DNA of 21,678 nucleotides from CAYLMG01 sp964493425. GTDB taxonomy: Bacteria > Planctomycetota > Phycisphaerae > Sedimentisphaerales > Anaerobacaceae. Positions 7,162 to 14,490 of the stretch are shown in pieces (positions within the stretch are counted from its first letter, which is position 1; each line of letters opens with the position of its first letter). The stretch is from positions 1-21,678 of the forward strand of contig CAZBMW010000030.1 in the NCBI GenBank assembly GCA_964493425.1. The letters run 5' to 3'. A model generated the notes under the pieces. The model did no database searches. It saw only the letters and a program-made list of their open reading frames with translations, and was not told the origin of the DNA. A program made the translations under genes and the position numbers.

Positions 7162-7256
7162 TATAATTGAAATCCGTACACAAGATATAGGTCTGCGTAC
7201 TTAGTGAAAATTAGAGGGCGAAGCGGCCTTAAAGAGCCGCTTCGTTTCTTTTTTTT
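7162..7256 (+). ncRNA. Possible third small RNA ending in a strong terminator
   Basis: A -10-like TATAAT (7162-7167) is followed 7-8 bases later by a possible start near 7174. The strand then runs to a perfect 9-bp hairpin, CGAAGCGGC (7219-7227) with GCCGCTTCG (7236-7244), loop CTTAAAGA, then TTTCTTTTTTTT (7245-7256). The T tract is on the plus strand only, so the terminator serves a plus-strand transcript, yet no plus-strand gene lies upstream. Either it ends a separate RNA of about 80 bases or it backs up the two units before it. The -35 is poor. The loop lacks the C-rich motif. Confidence 0.4.
7219..7256 (+). terminator. Intrinsic terminator (plus strand)
   Basis: A 9-bp GC-rich stem with an 8-base loop is followed by a 12-base T tract broken by one C. 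On the minus strand the sequence after the stem is not T-rich, so it is not a good terminator for the peptidase gene. Confidence 0.75.
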
Positions 7257-7268
7257 GAAAATGAGATG

Positions 7269-8954
7269 CTATTCGTGACCTAAAAATTGATTAACAAAGT
7301 ACTCAGGATTTAACTTTTCACCAGTCGAGCGCTTTATCATTTCATTCCAGTGATACACTGCACCCGGCCCCAAAACTTCTTGTCTGAAATACTTGCCTAT
7401 CCTTTTGTCGCCAACATAACTTACACTTTCATCAGAATCCAGCCCAAAAATATTATGCACTAAATGATGATGCCATTGGCTGGCTAAGAGCTCGCCGAGC
7501 ATATAGTTATGATAATAGCACGGTGCACTTACAAAATGAAGTTTCGACGCCCAGCCAGCATCCACCGGCCCTAGCGGACGTTTCACAAGCTGATATTTCT
7601 CAACAAGGTCCCACCATAAACTATTCAGGTCCTGTTCCGGATTGGCGTAAAGCTGCTTCTCGAAGTTATACATAACCAGCACCCACCGGGCAAAAAGTAT
7701 CTGCTGGAACTGCAAATATTTTCTGCTGACCTCGTTAATTTCATTACGCTGCTGCTCTGTTAAGCCAAGCATCTCTTTCATCCAGTTTGCGTTTCTGCTC
7801 AGCCGCCCGAAAAACATTGCGACTGCCTCGGTATTGAAACTGTGTGCCGGCTCTCTTAATAAATACGGCTCGTTTTGGTCATGATATTTGCTGTAAAGTG
7901 CGTGCCCTAATTCGTGCAGTATTGTCTCCATCCATCTTTCGGTATTTTGAAGATTGCACAAAACGCGGGCATTGCCGTGACGGTCCATCGCCTGGCCGAA
8001 TGCATGCGGATATTTGCCTTCACGGTCATACAAATCACTGCGGTTAAGTATATCATCTGCCGGCAGGCCGATACCGGCGTAATATCTCTGGGCTATTTGT
8101 TTTATATCTGCCTTCGCGTAATAATCGTCGAGGTTAAGCTCATAAACAAGCGGGCTTCTTTGAAAAAATGGGTCATGATAATGCCAAGGCCGAAGCTCGC
8201 TTACCTCAATCCCATAGCTGTCCGCCAGAATATTATCCAGCTCTGCCTTCATTTGTGCAAAAGGCCCAGCGGTAAGCTCATCGAGCTCGTCGAAAATCCG
8301 GTCCAACTGCTCGATGCTTTGCTCACCCGTAACTATGCTAAGCGTATGGTAATTATCAAAGCCGACGCTGCGTGCAGCCTGGTTTCTCAGCTTGACAAGC
8401 CGAATCAGGTCGTCAAAAATCACATTGCCCACCTCTTTGCTCGCCCTCCAGGCAAGCTCTCTTTTATGGCTGTCTTTTTCCGTGGTCATTATCGTGTAAA
8501 TCTCGCTCATAGTAACCTTTTGGCCGTCTATTGCGCCGCGATAATTGTTGTAAGTATTTCTTATCTCGTTATCGAGTTCGACTATTGTTTTTGATAATTC
8601 CGGTTCTATCTGGTTCTTCAAATAAGCTGAGTACAGCTTATCAAGCTGGCGCAGCAGCTTAGCATCTTTTACCCGCCCCGATTGCTTTAGTGATTTCAGA
8701 AATGTAAATTCTTCTGTGTTTTGATATATTTGGCGCATCTTCAGCTCCAGCTCACTTTGTTTTTCAAAGGCCTCTTTACTACCGGTTGTTGCTCCATCCC
8801 AGTAAGCCTGTTCGTATTGTATTTCAAGCGGCTCGAGCCTCTTTACGTGCTGCTCGATGAACTCATATAACTGTTTTTCCTCTTTTCTGGATTCGCATCC
8901 GATAAGCAAAAGCGTTGCTTCTAAAATAACTGCTATATGTATTAGCCTTGTCAT
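7269..8954 (-). CDS. Lipoprotein zinc metallopeptidase, M2/M3-like (peptidyl-dipeptidase type)
   Basis: The 561-residue protein is probably a zinc peptidase anchored outside the cytoplasm. Residues 1-20 are a lipoprotein signal with lipobox LIGC (Cys20), though Glu12 inside the hydrophobic stretch is unusual. A helical N-terminal half (about 25-290) precedes the gluzincin motif HELGH at 347-351, with the likely third zinc ligand Glu376 in NTEAVAMFF. FVSAPCYYHNYMLGE near residue 480 resembles the substrate-binding region of M2 (ACE-like) and M3 peptidases. I favour M2 from the length and the HELGHALY...EAV spacing, but cannot exclude M3. The start follows a GGAG site by 8 bases. It stands alone, transcribed from the promoter at 9038-9066. 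Confidence 0.85.
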   Translation of the reverse strand: MTRLIHIAVILEATLLLIGCESRKEEKQLYEFIEQHVKRLEPLEIQYEQAYWDGATTGSKEAFEKQSELELKMRQIYQNTEEFTFLKSLKQSGRVKDAKLLRQLDKLYSAYLKNQIEPELSKTIVELDNEIRNTYNNYRGAIDGQKVTMSEIYTIMTTEKDSHKRELAWRASKEVGNVIFDDLIRLVKLRNQAARSVGFDNYHTLSIVTGEQSIEQLDRIFDELDELTAGPFAQMKAELDNILADSYGIEVSELRPWHYHDPFFQRSPLVYELNLDDYYAKADIKQIAQRYYAGIGLPADDILNRSDLYDREGKYPHAFGQAMDRHGNARVLCNLQNTERWMETILHELGHALYSKYHDQNEPYLLREPAHSFNTEAVAMFFGRLSRNANWMKEMLGLTEQQRNEINEVSRKYLQFQQILFARWVLVMYNFEKQLYANPEQDLNSLWWDLVEKYQLVKRPLGPVDAGWASKLHFVSAPCYYHNYMLGELLASQWHHHLVHNIFGLDSDESVSYVGDKRIGKYFRQEVLGPGAVYHWNEMIKRSTGEKLNPEYFVNQFLGHE

Positions 8955-9037
8955 TTTTTTAACTCCAATTTTTTTATTCTTTTTTAGTTGTTTTACTGTT
9001 CCGATATAACAGCCATATCCGGATGATTGTACAGAAT

Positions 9038-9066
9038 GTTATAAAACCTGGATGTCAGTATATCAA
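9038..9066 (-). promoter_or_regulatory. Promoter of the lipoprotein peptidase
   Basis: The minus strand shows TTGATA (9061-9066, 5 of 6) and TATAAC (9038-9043, 5 of 6), spaced by 17 bases, giving a leader of about 77 bases. A second, poorer match (TTGACC, then TGGAAT after 17 bases) lies upstream near 9120-9150. Confidence 0.6.
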
Positions 9067-9207
9067 ACGGAAAATTAAATTGCCTGCGATGTATGAGATT
9101 TTTGTAATTCCAAGCTAAACCGTCTCTGCGGTCAATTTTTTACTTATACAAAAAATTTTTTTGCCTGAATTTAAATTGCTTACATAGTTTCGAGCTGGCA
9201 AGGCAGT

Positions 9208-9384
9208 TTAAATAATCTGCCTTTCTTTAAGGTCTCTTTTCAGTTGCCTAAGCAATGCACCCTCTAAACTGTTCAATTCCAGTAAAAAGTCAAGTTTCTC
9301 ACTTGCACTTCTTTTCTCTTTTTCCTGTAACTGTTCCTTATTTTTTGCTTTTTTCTTTTCAACGCTTTTTTCTTCCTGCGACAT
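9208..9384 (-). CDS. Small charged, probably coiled-coil protein of 58 residues, function unknown
   Basis: Reading the minus strand from an ATG at 9384 gives 58 codons to a TAA at 9208. The start is well supported by AGGAGA about 8 bases before it. The protein is dominated by Lys and Glu in residues 4-30 (EEKSVEKKKAKNKEQLQEKE) and then has a leucine-rich amphipathic stretch to residue 55 (LDFLLELNSLEGALLRQLK), which suggests a helical or coiled-coil protein. There is no signal peptide, membrane segment or cysteine. It is divergent from the XRE-S24 repressor across a 130-base gap, so it may be a target of that repressor. I do not recognise the family. Confidence 0.6.
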   Translation of the reverse strand: MSQEEKSVEKKKAKNKEQLQEKEKRSASEKLDFLLELNSLEGALLRQLKRDLKERQII

Positions 9385-9403
9385 TTATTTTCTCTCCTTT
9401 TCA

Positions 9404-9432
9404 TTGACAAAATTTGTTTTTGTTACTAAAAT
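9404..9432 (+). promoter_or_regulatory. Promoter of the XRE-S24 repressor
   Basis: TTGACA (9404-9409, 6 of 6) and TAAAAT (9427-9432, 5 of 6) are spaced by 17 bases. Transcription would start near 9439 with a leader of about 75 bases. The element overlaps the upstream region of the divergent small gene. Confidence 0.7.
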
Positions 9433-9462
9433 GTTCACTAAAGTTATTCTTTTGTAAACAAA
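9413..9462. promoter_or_regulatory. Possible operator repeats between the divergent genes
   Basis: A 12-base dyad TTTGT-AA-ACAAA lies at 9451-9462, just downstream of the repressor's predicted start site. A TTTGTTT at 9413-9419, between the -35 and -10, is the inverse of AAACAAA at 9456-9462. ACTAAA also occurs twice in direct order between them. The placement suits autoregulation, but AT-rich sequence makes chance repeats likely. Confidence 0.35.
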
Positions 9463-9515
9463 TATAACGCTTATGCGAATATATACAATAAATATTTTTA
9501 CTTTTGTGCAATAAT

Positions 9516-10496
9516 ATGGAAATTTTTGACGTTAATGCGATAATTGAGCGAATAAGGTTGGTTCGTGAGCAGTTCACAGGCAAAAGAGGAAAAAGCAGGT
9601 TTGCTCATTCTTTAGCCATAAGTCCTTCTACATACAACTATTATGAAAAAAACAGGATCCCTCCAATTGAAATATTGATAAAAATTTGCAATGTAACAGG
9701 CACCGATCTGGAATGGCTCCTGACAGGTAAAAAAGCTGAAAATACTTCAAAAACCAATGGTATTAATCCGCTAGAGACATCCAATCATACGCTTATGCGT
9801 AAAATAAGTGCTATATTGGCAAGCAGTCCCGAGCTTGCTGAGCCGATATCTGCTTTCACTGACATTCTGAGCCAGAAAAAAGGGATTGAAAAGCACCTCT
9901 CCCAATCCCGGGAGCAATATAAAAAAGACCGGCCTGCCTGGATTCCGGTCCTCGGAAGAACAGCAGCAGGTCTTGTCCACTTCTGGCAGCAGCAAATCAT
10001 TCCGGAATCAAGGCAGGCTGTTACCGAGCTCGACGAGCTGGTTAAGAAATATACCGGTAAAAAAATTCTCGGCTTTAAGGATGGGACAATATCTATCGAC
10101 CTGCAGGCAGAAGCTGTAATAGACGGCCTGAAAAGGTCAGGGGCCAACCTTGTTCAAATAAGTTCAATTCAATCAGATGATATAGTTGAATTTGTTCAGT
10201 GCGAGCAGATTCATCAGCTCTTTAATGACAGCTTCGCATTGAGAGTCGATGGTGATAGTATGTCACCCAGAATAAATGACGGAGACATTATTATTGTAAG
10301 TCCTTCAGTACCTGCAGCACAGGGACAAATAGGTGTTGTACATGTTAGAAATCAGATAGGCGTTACCTGTAAGCTGATAAGAATGGCAGATAAAAATGTA
10401 CACTTGATACCCATTAATGAAAAATACGAAACCAAAATTGTAAATAAAAGTGATTTGCTTTGGGCGCTCGCTGTACTCTGTCACATAAGCGTATAG
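9516..10496 (+). CDS. XRE-family transcriptional repressor with S24 (LexA/CI-like) self-cleavage domain
   Basis: An N-terminal helix-turn-helix covers about residues 5-70, and the C-terminus is an S24 peptidase domain. In the longer 330-codon frame from TTG 9504, the catalytic dyad is Ser252 (GDSMSP) and Lys290 (TCKLIR), with the likely cleavage site in GRTAAG at 151-156. I prefer the ATG at 9516 (four residues later), but neither start has a clear ribosome site. The site-to-serine distance is about 97 residues, far more than the 34 in the LexA of this window, so there is an extra segment of about 60 residues. Such proteins repress genes until activated RecA or another signal triggers cleavage. 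The thioesterase gene follows after only a few bases and the charged small gene is divergent; both are plausible targets. No phage genes are near. Confidence 0.9.
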   Translation: MEIFDVNAIIERIRLVREQFTGKRGKSRFAHSLAISPSTYNYYEKNRIPPIEILIKICNVTGTDLEWLLTGKKAENTSKTNGINPLETSNHTLMRKISAILASSPELAEPISAFTDILSQKKGIEKHLSQSREQYKKDRPAWIPVLGRTAAGLVHFWQQQIIPESRQAVTELDELVKKYTGKKILGFKDGTISIDLQAEAVIDGLKRSGANLVQISSIQSDDIVEFVQCEQIHQLFNDSFALRVDGDSMSPRINDGDIIIVSPSVPAAQGQIGVVHVRNQIGVTCKLIRMADKNVHLIPINEKYETKIVNKSDLLWALAVLCHISV

Positions 10497-10545
10497 CTTG
10501 AAGAATGATGTATTAAAAAAATATTTTTATAAAGAGTTAGGAAAA

Positions 10546-11028
10546 ATGCAGGAAAAAGCACCAAAAGCGCCGTCGGCGAGTAAAGTTGAATCAAGATACA
10601 TTGTTATGCCTCAGCATGCAAACCAGTACGGCACAGCTTTTGGAGGTATCGTTGTTTCCTGGATTGATATAGTAGCATCTATGTCAGCCCAAAAACACTG
10701 CGGCAAAGAAGCAGTTACTGCAGGTATTGATTCGATAAGCTTTAAAGAGCCGATTTCAATCGGCGACCATGTAATTTTGAAAGCTTGTGTAAATTATGTC
10801 GGCCGAACATCGATGGAAGTCTGCGTTCATATTATAAAAGAGGACCCTGTAAAAGGCAGCAAAACTGAAGCTATGACGGCATATTTGACCTTTGTTGCGC
10901 TCGACAAAAACAAAAAACCTACCTCTGCAGGGCCGTTATTACCTGAAACGGCTGAGGAAAAAAGAAATTACGAGAATGCCAAAATCCGCGTCCAGGCTCG
11001 AAAAGAGCTGTTAAAAAAAATGAGATGA
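10546..11028 (+). CDS. Acyl-CoA thioesterase, hotdog fold (YciA/BFIT-like)
   Basis: Hotdog thioesterases hydrolyse acyl-CoA to free acid and CoA in the cytosol. The 160-residue protein has MPQHANQYGTAFGG near its start and then SWID, with the Asp in the usual catalytic place, followed by VTAGIDSISFKEPISIGD, the central beta strands of the acyl-CoA hydrolase family. I chose the ATG at 10546 because AGGA stands 4 bases before it; the frame is open from a TTG at 10498, which would add 16 residues and nearly abut the repressor stop. Either way it is co-transcribed with the repressor, an odd pairing that could mean regulated expression or simple read-through. Confidence 0.88.
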   Translation: MQEKAPKAPSASKVESRYIVMPQHANQYGTAFGGIVVSWIDIVASMSAQKHCGKEAVTAGIDSISFKEPISIGDHVILKACVNYVGRTSMEVCVHIIKEDPVKGSKTEAMTAYLTFVALDKNKKPTSAGPLLPETAEEKRNYENAKIRVQARKELLKKMR

Positions 11029-11035
11029 TTTACAT

Positions 11036-11083
11036 AATTGCTCGAAAAGATAACAGGATGGTTTAAGCAATTCAGCCCTTTTT
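11036..11083 (+). terminator. Weak terminator candidate after the thioesterase
   Basis: AATTGCT (11036-11042) pairs with AGCAATT (11066-11072) across a 23-base loop, with TTTTT at 11079-11083. The stem is AT-rich and the T run is 6 bases away, so this is doubtful. Confidence 0.25.
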
Positions 11084-11229
11084 AGCCGAATATATAAGTA
11101 GTATCGTCTTTGAGCATTCTGTATAGAAGAAATGTATACCGTTTTGTTACGCTGTTAGGGTTTGCTAACTTCGGCCGCTGGAATAATTAATATCTTTATT
11201 ATAATTATATTTTTTGGAGGTTCATAATT

Positions 11230-12369
11230 ATGTTACTTTGGCTATTCAGAAGCATCTTTATTATTGTAATCTTAGGCGTTTTATTCTTTTCTGCTCAGTC
11301 CAAGGCCATTTCAGGCTCACAAGAAACTATTAATTTCTGGGCTGTTGTCTGGTGCGGCCTCGGTATGGGCTTATTCGTTTTCGTTCTTGATGTTTTCACC
11401 CCGAAGAAAAAACTTGGCGCTTTGGCAGGCGTGTTTTTCGGTTTGCTGGTTGGTTTACTTTTCAGCGCTGTCTTAGCACCTCTTGTAAATATGATAAACG
11501 ATTCATATGGCATTGGATTAGAAAAAGAGGCAATTGCTTCAATCAAATGGATGATAGGAATTTGTATCTGCTATCTTGTTATAAGCGTTGTTATTAGAAC
11601 AAAGGATGATGTCCGTTTTGTCATCCCTTACGTAGAATTTGCAAAGCAGACAAAGGGCGCCCGCCCTCTGGTTCTTGATACTTCTGCCGTTATTGATGGA
11701 AGAATTGCCGACCTCTGCCAGAGCAAATTGTTTGATGCCCCTCTGGTCATACCGCGTTTTGTGCTCAATGAGCTGCAGTTAATCGCCGATTCGCCCGACA
11801 AGCTCAAAAGAAATCGCGGCAGAAGAGGTCTTGACATCATCAAAAGAATGCAGGAGAGCTCGTCAATTGATGTAGAAATTGACGATACGCCTGTCCCGGA
11901 CCTTGAGGATGTCAAGGGTGTTGACCAGAAACTGGTCGTGTTTACAAAAAATTGTAACGGCCGTCTGGCCACTACAGATTACAACCTAAGTAAGGTAGCT
12001 CAAGTTCGCGATGTCGATGTAGTTAATATAAATGACCTCGCCAATTCACTAAAGACAGTTGTGCTACCCGGCGAGACTATGGAAGTGAAAATCATAAAAG
12101 CCGGTGAGGAAGCCGAGCAGGGAATCGGTTATCTTGATGACGGCACTATGATTGTTGTCGAAGGTGCACGTGATAAAATCGGCAAAGAGCTGCTTATCGC
12201 AGTCACAAGCTCATTACAGACTTCTGCAGGAAAAATGATTTTCGGAAGATTCGAAGACTTTATCAAAAGCAAAGCTAACCCACATCGCGGCGAGACTACG
12301 GGTGATAAGCAGAATATTCCATTTAACAGGCGAAACACTATAAGTTCTTCCGGAGGCAATAAAAGCTGA
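11230..12369 (+). CDS. Membrane-anchored PIN-TRAM domain protein (YacL family)
   Basis: The 379-residue protein has four hydrophobic segments (about 3-22, 36-56, 63-86, 105-122), then a PIN nuclease-fold domain and a C-terminal TRAM domain. Acidic PIN residues are visible at Asp150 and Asp156 (VLDTSAVIDG), Glu181 (LNELQ), Asp232 (GVDQKLV) and Asp250 (ATTDYN), so the metal site looks complete. The TRAM-like segment is about 278-340. This is the layout of Bacillus YacL and similar proteins, whose RNA substrate is not well established. The start is clear: GGAGG at 11216-11220, 9 bases before the ATG. It is transcribed toward ispG, with stop codons 15 bases apart. Confidence 0.92.
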   Translation: MLLWLFRSIFIIVILGVLFFSAQSKAISGSQETINFWAVVWCGLGMGLFVFVLDVFTPKKKLGALAGVFFGLLVGLLFSAVLAPLVNMINDSYGIGLEKEAIASIKWMIGICICYLVISVVIRTKDDVRFVIPYVEFAKQTKGARPLVLDTSAVIDGRIADLCQSKLFDAPLVIPRFVLNELQLIADSPDKLKRNRGRRGLDIIKRMQESSSIDVEIDDTPVPDLEDVKGVDQKLVVFTKNCNGRLATTDYNLSKVAQVRDVDVVNINDLANSLKTVVLPGETMEVKIIKAGEEAEQGIGYLDDGTMIVVEGARDKIGKELLIAVTSSLQTSAGKMIFGRFEDFIKSKANPHRGETTGDKQNIPFNRRNTISSSGGNKS

Positions 12370-12384
12370 TGATTTGTTCGGATT

Positions 12385-13443
12385 TTAGAGCTTGCGAAGC
12401 TCTCTTTCTAATACAGCTATGAGGTTGCTTTCATTTACAGTGGCTATCTTTCGGCCGTGACGGTAAATATAACCTTTTTCTTTACCTCCGCATACGGCTA
12501 AATCAGCGTCAGCAGCCTCGCCGGGGCCGTTAACTATACAGCCCATAACGGCTATACGCACTGGTTTACTGAGCCTTGAGGCAATCTTCTTAACCTTACC
12601 GGCCAATTTGATTACATCAATTTCAGCCCTGCCGCATGTTGGGCATACTATCAGTTCAGGCTTCGAATCCTTATACAAACCAAGCGAGCTGAGAATATTT
12701 TTTGCAATCTCAATTTCCTTAACAGGGTCACCTGCCGCACTCACTCTTATAGTATCACCAATACCCTCTGTTAACAGTGTCCCTATAGCTATAGCTGAGG
12801 GTATCTGCGAGTCCTCCAGCAGTCCAGAATGTGTTAGGCCGATATGCATAGGATAATCATAGCTCTCGGCGATTCGACGGTTAATTTCTATTGTCCTTAA
12901 ACAATTCCTGCTTTTAGCGCTCAATACTAATTGCTCGAAACCGCGCTTTTCGAACAGCCTCACATATCTCTTCATCTCCATTAACATCAAAGCTGCTCGT
13001 TTTGTTTCCCTGACGTCATCTTTTCTCAAATCCCTGATGCTCGCTTCATTAACACCTATTCGTATCGCGGTTTTATGCATTTTAGCCGAATCTATTATTC
13101 GGTTTATGCCGTCTCGGCTTTTTATGTTGCCCGGGTTAAGCCGTATCTTTGCAGCTCCGGCCTCAATCGCCTCAATAGCTCTTTCAACACTGAAATGCAC
13201 ATCTGCTATTAAAGGAATTTTTACTCTTTTCACAATCTTCGCGAATGCCGCGGTATCGGCACGTCTCGGGACTGCGACCCGAACAAGCCTGCCTCCGGCT
13301 TTTGCAAGAGCTTTTATTTGATTTACACATCGTTCTATATCAGTCGTCGAAACCTTTGTCATTGACTGAAGAATTATCGGCTGGGATGAACCAATCTTTA
13401 CGTCCCCTACATTTACCGTTTTTGTCCTTCTTCTTTTTGTCAT
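12385..13443 (-). CDS. ispG: (E)-4-hydroxy-3-methylbut-2-enyl-diphosphate synthase (iron-sulfur)
   Basis: IspG (GcpE) makes HMBPP from methylerythritol cyclodiphosphate in the MEP isoprenoid pathway. The 352 residues are close to the short bacterial form (372 in E. coli), without the large insertion of plant-type enzymes. The N-terminal TIM barrel is recognisable (QSMTKVSTTD, RVAVP, ADVHF, RLNPGN), and the C-terminal [4Fe-4S] ligands are Cys267 and Cys270 (CPTC), Cys302 (MGCIVNGPGE) and Glu309. The ATG at 13443 lacks a clear ribosome site. An inverted repeat at 13468-13484 lies just upstream. The gene is divergent from the hydrolase and convergent with the PIN-TRAM gene, so it is a single-gene unit. 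Confidence 0.96.
   Translation of the reverse strand: MTKRRRTKTVNVGDVKIGSSQPIILQSMTKVSTTDIERCVNQIKALAKAGGRLVRVAVPRRADTAAFAKIVKRVKIPLIADVHFSVERAIEAIEAGAAKIRLNPGNIKSRDGINRIIDSAKMHKTAIRIGVNEASIRDLRKDDVRETKRAALMLMEMKRYVRLFEKRGFEQLVLSAKSRNCLRTIEINRRIAESYDYPMHIGLTHSGLLEDSQIPSAIAIGTLLTEGIGDTIRVSAAGDPVKEIEIAKNILSSLGLYKDSKPELIVCPTCGRAEIDVIKLAGKVKKIASRLSKPVRIAVMGCIVNGPGEAADADLAVCGGKEKGYIYRHGRKIATVNESNLIAVLERELRKL
12387..12411 (+). terminator. Possible terminator between convergent PIN-TRAM and ispG genes
   Basis: AGAGCTT (12387-12393) and AAGCTCT (12397-12403) form a perfect 7-bp stem with loop GCG, followed on the plus strand by CTTTCTAA. It lies in the last codons of ispG, so it may only be coding sequence. 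Confidence 0.3.
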
Positions 13444-13467
13444 TTTTTTGCAACGGTCGGCCCAAGC

Positions 13468-13484
13468 TTTTACATCACGTAAAA
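13468..13484. promoter_or_regulatory. Inverted repeat upstream of ispG, possible operator
   Basis: TTTTAC and GTAAAA are perfect 6-base arms around the 5-base spacer ATCAC. The repeat lies 25-41 bases before the ispG start and just upstream of the -35 of the hydrolase promoter, a position suited to a regulator of either gene. No regulator can be named. Confidence 0.35.
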
Positions 13485-13491
13485 TGGGCTC

Positions 13492-13520
13492 TTGCCATAT
13501 TTCTTCAGGAAAATTAAAAT
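13492..13520 (+). promoter_or_regulatory. Promoter of the alpha/beta hydrolase
   Basis: TTGCCA (13492-13497, 5 of 6) and TAAAAT (13515-13520, 5 of 6) are spaced by 17 bases. The start near 13527 lies downstream of the longest possible hydrolase start at 13448, which helps rule that start out. Confidence 0.6.
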
Positions 13521-13603
13521 ATGATTTTGCCTATATGAGCTTATTGTTTTTGAGGTTTGATTTCAACAATAAAATACGGCTCCGAAGCAAAGGTTGCAGA
13601 TTT

Positions 13604-14452
13604 ATGCTTATTTTTATTCAAATTATTGTGGTCCTCGTTGTTGCATATTCTGTTTTAGGCTGGTCACTTTATTTTATGCAGCCCACTTTTTTGTACAAAC
13701 CTGTCAGACAGGTCCTTTATACACCCGAAGAGCTGGATTTGGATTACAAAGAGGTTAAATTTATTACCTCTGACGGCCTGACCCTTTCTGCCTGGTATAT
13801 CCCCGCAAAAAACGCAAAAGCGACAGTGCTGTTCTGTCACGGTAATGGCGGCAATATTATGCACCGGCTCGATACAATAAATATCTTTTATGAGCTGGGC
13901 GTTAATTGTTTCATCTTTGATTATCGAGGCTACGGACAAAGTCAGGGGACACCCACGGAACAGGGAACATATCTTGACGCACAGGCTGCATACCACTGGC
14001 TCACTAATGAAAGGAAAATATCTCCGGACGACATCATCGTCTTCGGCAGGTCCCTGGGAGCAGCTATCGCCGCGAATCTCGCAGCCTCTGTACGGTGTAA
14101 AGCACTTATCATTGAAAGCGCTTTTACATCGTATGTGGATATTGGTAAAGAATTCTATCCATATATGCCCGTGAAATGGTTTGCGAGGTTCAGCTACCAG
14201 ACAATTGATTATATAAGAAATGTTACCTGCCCGGTTATGGTAGTTCACAGCAGTACCGATGACATCGTGCCTTTCGAGTTCGGCCGGGAACTGTACAGGG
14301 CAGCCAACGAACCGAAAAAGTTCATCGAGATTTACGGCAGTCATAATGACGGCTTTTTGGTATCGAGTGAAATTTACAAAAAAGCCTGGAGAGGCTGGCT
14401 AAAAACGCTCGGAGAATCCGATTCGATCTCTGAGCAGCATTATGCATCCTGA
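13604..14452 (+). CDS. Membrane-anchored alpha/beta hydrolase (BEM46/ABHD13-like)
   Basis: I start the protein at ATG 13604 (282 residues), preceded by AAAGGTT; the frame is open further upstream to 13448, but that lies before the predicted promoter. Residues 1-23 form one hydrophobic anchor. The catalytic set is typical of the serine hydrolase family: oxyanion-region HGNGG at 79-83, nucleophile Ser150 in GRSLG, acid Asp219 (SSTDDIVP) and His247 (GSHNDG). FDYRGYGQSQG near residue 106 is a hallmark of BEM46/ABHD13-like proteins. The substrate is unknown. It converges with lexA, with 38 bases between the stops. Confidence 0.88.
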   Translation: MLIFIQIIVVLVVAYSVLGWSLYFMQPTFLYKPVRQVLYTPEELDLDYKEVKFITSDGLTLSAWYIPAKNAKATVLFCHGNGGNIMHRLDTINIFYELGVNCFIFDYRGYGQSQGTPTEQGTYLDAQAAYHWLTNERKISPDDIIVFGRSLGAAIAANLAASVRCKALIIESAFTSYVDIGKEFYPYMPVKWFARFSYQTIDYIRNVTCPVMVVHSSTDDIVPFEFGRELYRAANEPKKFIEIYGSHNDGFLVSSEIYKKAWRGWLKTLGESDSISEQHYAS

Positions 14453-14490
14453 GCAGTTATTTCGTTGCTCTCTACGGCATTATCAAAAAA

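Noticed and set aside
9404..9504. Possible phage immunity region around the S24 repressor
   Set aside because: No integrase, Cro, terminase or other phage gene lies nearby; the downstream gene is a thioesterase.
13448..13603. N-terminal extension of the alpha/beta hydrolase by 52 codons
   Set aside because: The predicted promoter lies inside it, and the ATG at 13604 has a ribosome site and starts directly at the membrane anchor.
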